Shown here in pieces: positions 63,472-64,000 of a DNA stretch of 64,000 nucleotides. The stretch comes from Ciceribacter thiooxidans. Its GTDB lineage: Bacteria; Pseudomonadota; Alphaproteobacteria; Rhizobiales; Rhizobiaceae. The notes below the pieces were generated by a model. It was not told where the DNA came from, did not search any database, and worked only from the letters and a program-made list of their open reading frames with translations. Position 1 is the stretch's first letter. Each line of letters opens with the position of its first letter. The stretch lies in contig NZ_CP059896.1 of assembly GCF_014126615.1 (NCBI RefSeq), positions 1,188,501 to 1,252,500 on the forward strand, written 5' to 3'. The translations under genes and the position numbers were made by a program.

Positions 63472-64000
63472 TTATTCGCCGTAAACGTCGAAGTCGAAGT
63501 ACTTGTCGTTGATTTCCTTGTACTTGCCGTTGGCGCGGATCGCCTTGATCGCAGCGCTGAACTTGTCGGCCAGCGCGGTTTCGCCCTTGCGGACGGCAAT
63601 GCCGGCACCGGGGCCGTTGATTTCGACATCCGGCGTCAGAGCCGCCATGATCTTGCAGCAAGCGCCGGCGTCCGACTTCACCCATTCCGACAGGACGACG
63701 ACGTCATCGATGACGGCGTCGACGCGGCCGCCTTCGAGGTCGAGCTTGTACTCGTCCGTCGTCGGGTAGAGCTTCAGCTCGGAATCGGGCATGTGCTTTT
63801 CAGCATAGTTGGCGTGGGTGGTGGACGACTGTGCGCCGAGGACCTTGCCCTTCAGGTCGTCTACCGTCTTGATATCCGAGTCCTTCGCAACGGCGATCGC
63901 CGGTCCGGTGTTGTAGTATTTCTCGGAGAAATCGACCTTTTCCAGCCGTTCCGGCGTGATCGACATGGAAGCGATGATGGCATCGAACTTCTTCGCCTGC
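63472..64000 (-). CDS. Polar amino-acid ABC transporter, substrate-binding protein (5' end outside window)
   Basis: Periplasmic binding protein of the HisJ/LAO type. Only its C-terminal 176 residues are inside the window; the gene continues past 64000. Seen are KKFDAIIASMSITPERLEKV, DFSEKYYNTGPAIAVAKDSD, LKGKVLGAQSSTTHANYAEK, and GRVDAVIDDVVVLSEWVKSD with the usual ligand-binding residues (S-M-S-I-T; R-x-D-A-V). The start and signal peptide are not visible, so substrate is left open among Lys, Arg, Orn and His. Confidence 0.92.
   Translation of the reverse strand, partial: QAKKFDAIIASMSITPERLEKVDFSEKYYNTGPAIAVAKDSDIKTVDDLKGKVLGAQSSTTHANYAEKHMPDSELKLYPTTDEYKLDLEGGRVDAVIDDVVVLSEWVKSDAGACCKIMAALTPDVEINGPGAGIAVRKGETALADKFSAAIKAIRANGKYKEINDKYFDFDVYGE

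Overview
The window is chromosomal DNA of a high-GC alphaproteobacterium, most likely of the family Rhizobiaceae (Sinorhizobium/Ensifer, Shinella or Rhizobium relatives). Two things support this. The tmRNA gene is circularly permuted (two-piece), which is typical of Alphaproteobacteria. The gene order sspB - ssrA - thyA - folA - hflK - hflC - degP - serB/miaA - HerA-like ATPase - ilvI - ilvH resembles what I remember of Sinorhizobium chromosomes. Species cannot be fixed from the sequence alone. There is no transposase, integrase, phage gene, CRISPR array or rRNA, so most of this looks like core chromosome with a few accessory small-gene patches.

Layout. 0-5 kb: a frameshifted secreted protein, small regulators (RHH, DUF4169), the ClpXP adaptor SspB next to the split tmRNA, a stop-interrupted small gene, a protease-inhibitor-like protein and a DUF2853 protein. 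SspB and tmRNA together form one rescue and degradation pathway. 5-10 kb: folate/dTMP genes thyA and folA, then the membrane protease-control pair hflK-hflC, a DUF2065 protein and the periplasmic protease DegP. 10-17.5 kb: GNAT, serB and miaA (divergent with overlapping start codons), a HerA-like ATPase, and ilvI-ilvH preceded by a readable leader peptide and attenuator. 17.5-31 kb: many regulator/target pairs (ArsR, HxlR/NmrA-like, Lrp/racemase, MerR-LuxR fusion, MarR-GNAT fusion), an ECF sigma/anti-sigma operon led by a secreted COG4315-type protein, a RecD-like helicase and pdxJ.

31-33 kb is the most accessory-looking patch. It has three tandem paralogous secreted peptides with hairpins between them, then a stop-interrupted small gene with a duplicated 22-bp upstream element. 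33-42 kb: TetR with a perfect palindromic operator, ilvC, a cupin/TetR pair, an aminotransferase, a CASTOR/POLLUX-type channel, a Nudix protein, PhzF and tRNA-Lys(CTT). 42-48.7 kb: an Asp/His/Gly-rich secreted protein, two tandem DnaA boxes, a DUF3772 MscS channel broken by two frameshifts, and two paralogous double-receiver signalling proteins, one of which carries a GGDEF domain. 48.7-64 kb: an ABC-2 exporter, an aspartic protease, the last steps of cobalamin assembly (cobS, cobT), dgkA, a PleC/DivJ-like histidine kinase, DNA repair genes (UDG, AlkD-like), a TPR methyltransferase, Usg, and a polar amino-acid ABC transporter whose binding-protein gene runs off the right edge.

Five lesions (frameshifts near 1628, 43917 and 44446; in-frame stops near 3630 and 32601) fall in otherwise coding-like frames. 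All three frameshifts look like loss of one base, two of them in homopolymer runs, so sequencing error and true decay both remain possible. No single wholly new system stands out. The best candidates for novelty are the double-receiver pair with a D-to-N phosphosite, the triplicated peptide array, the Asp/His/Gly-rich protein and the ECF operon.
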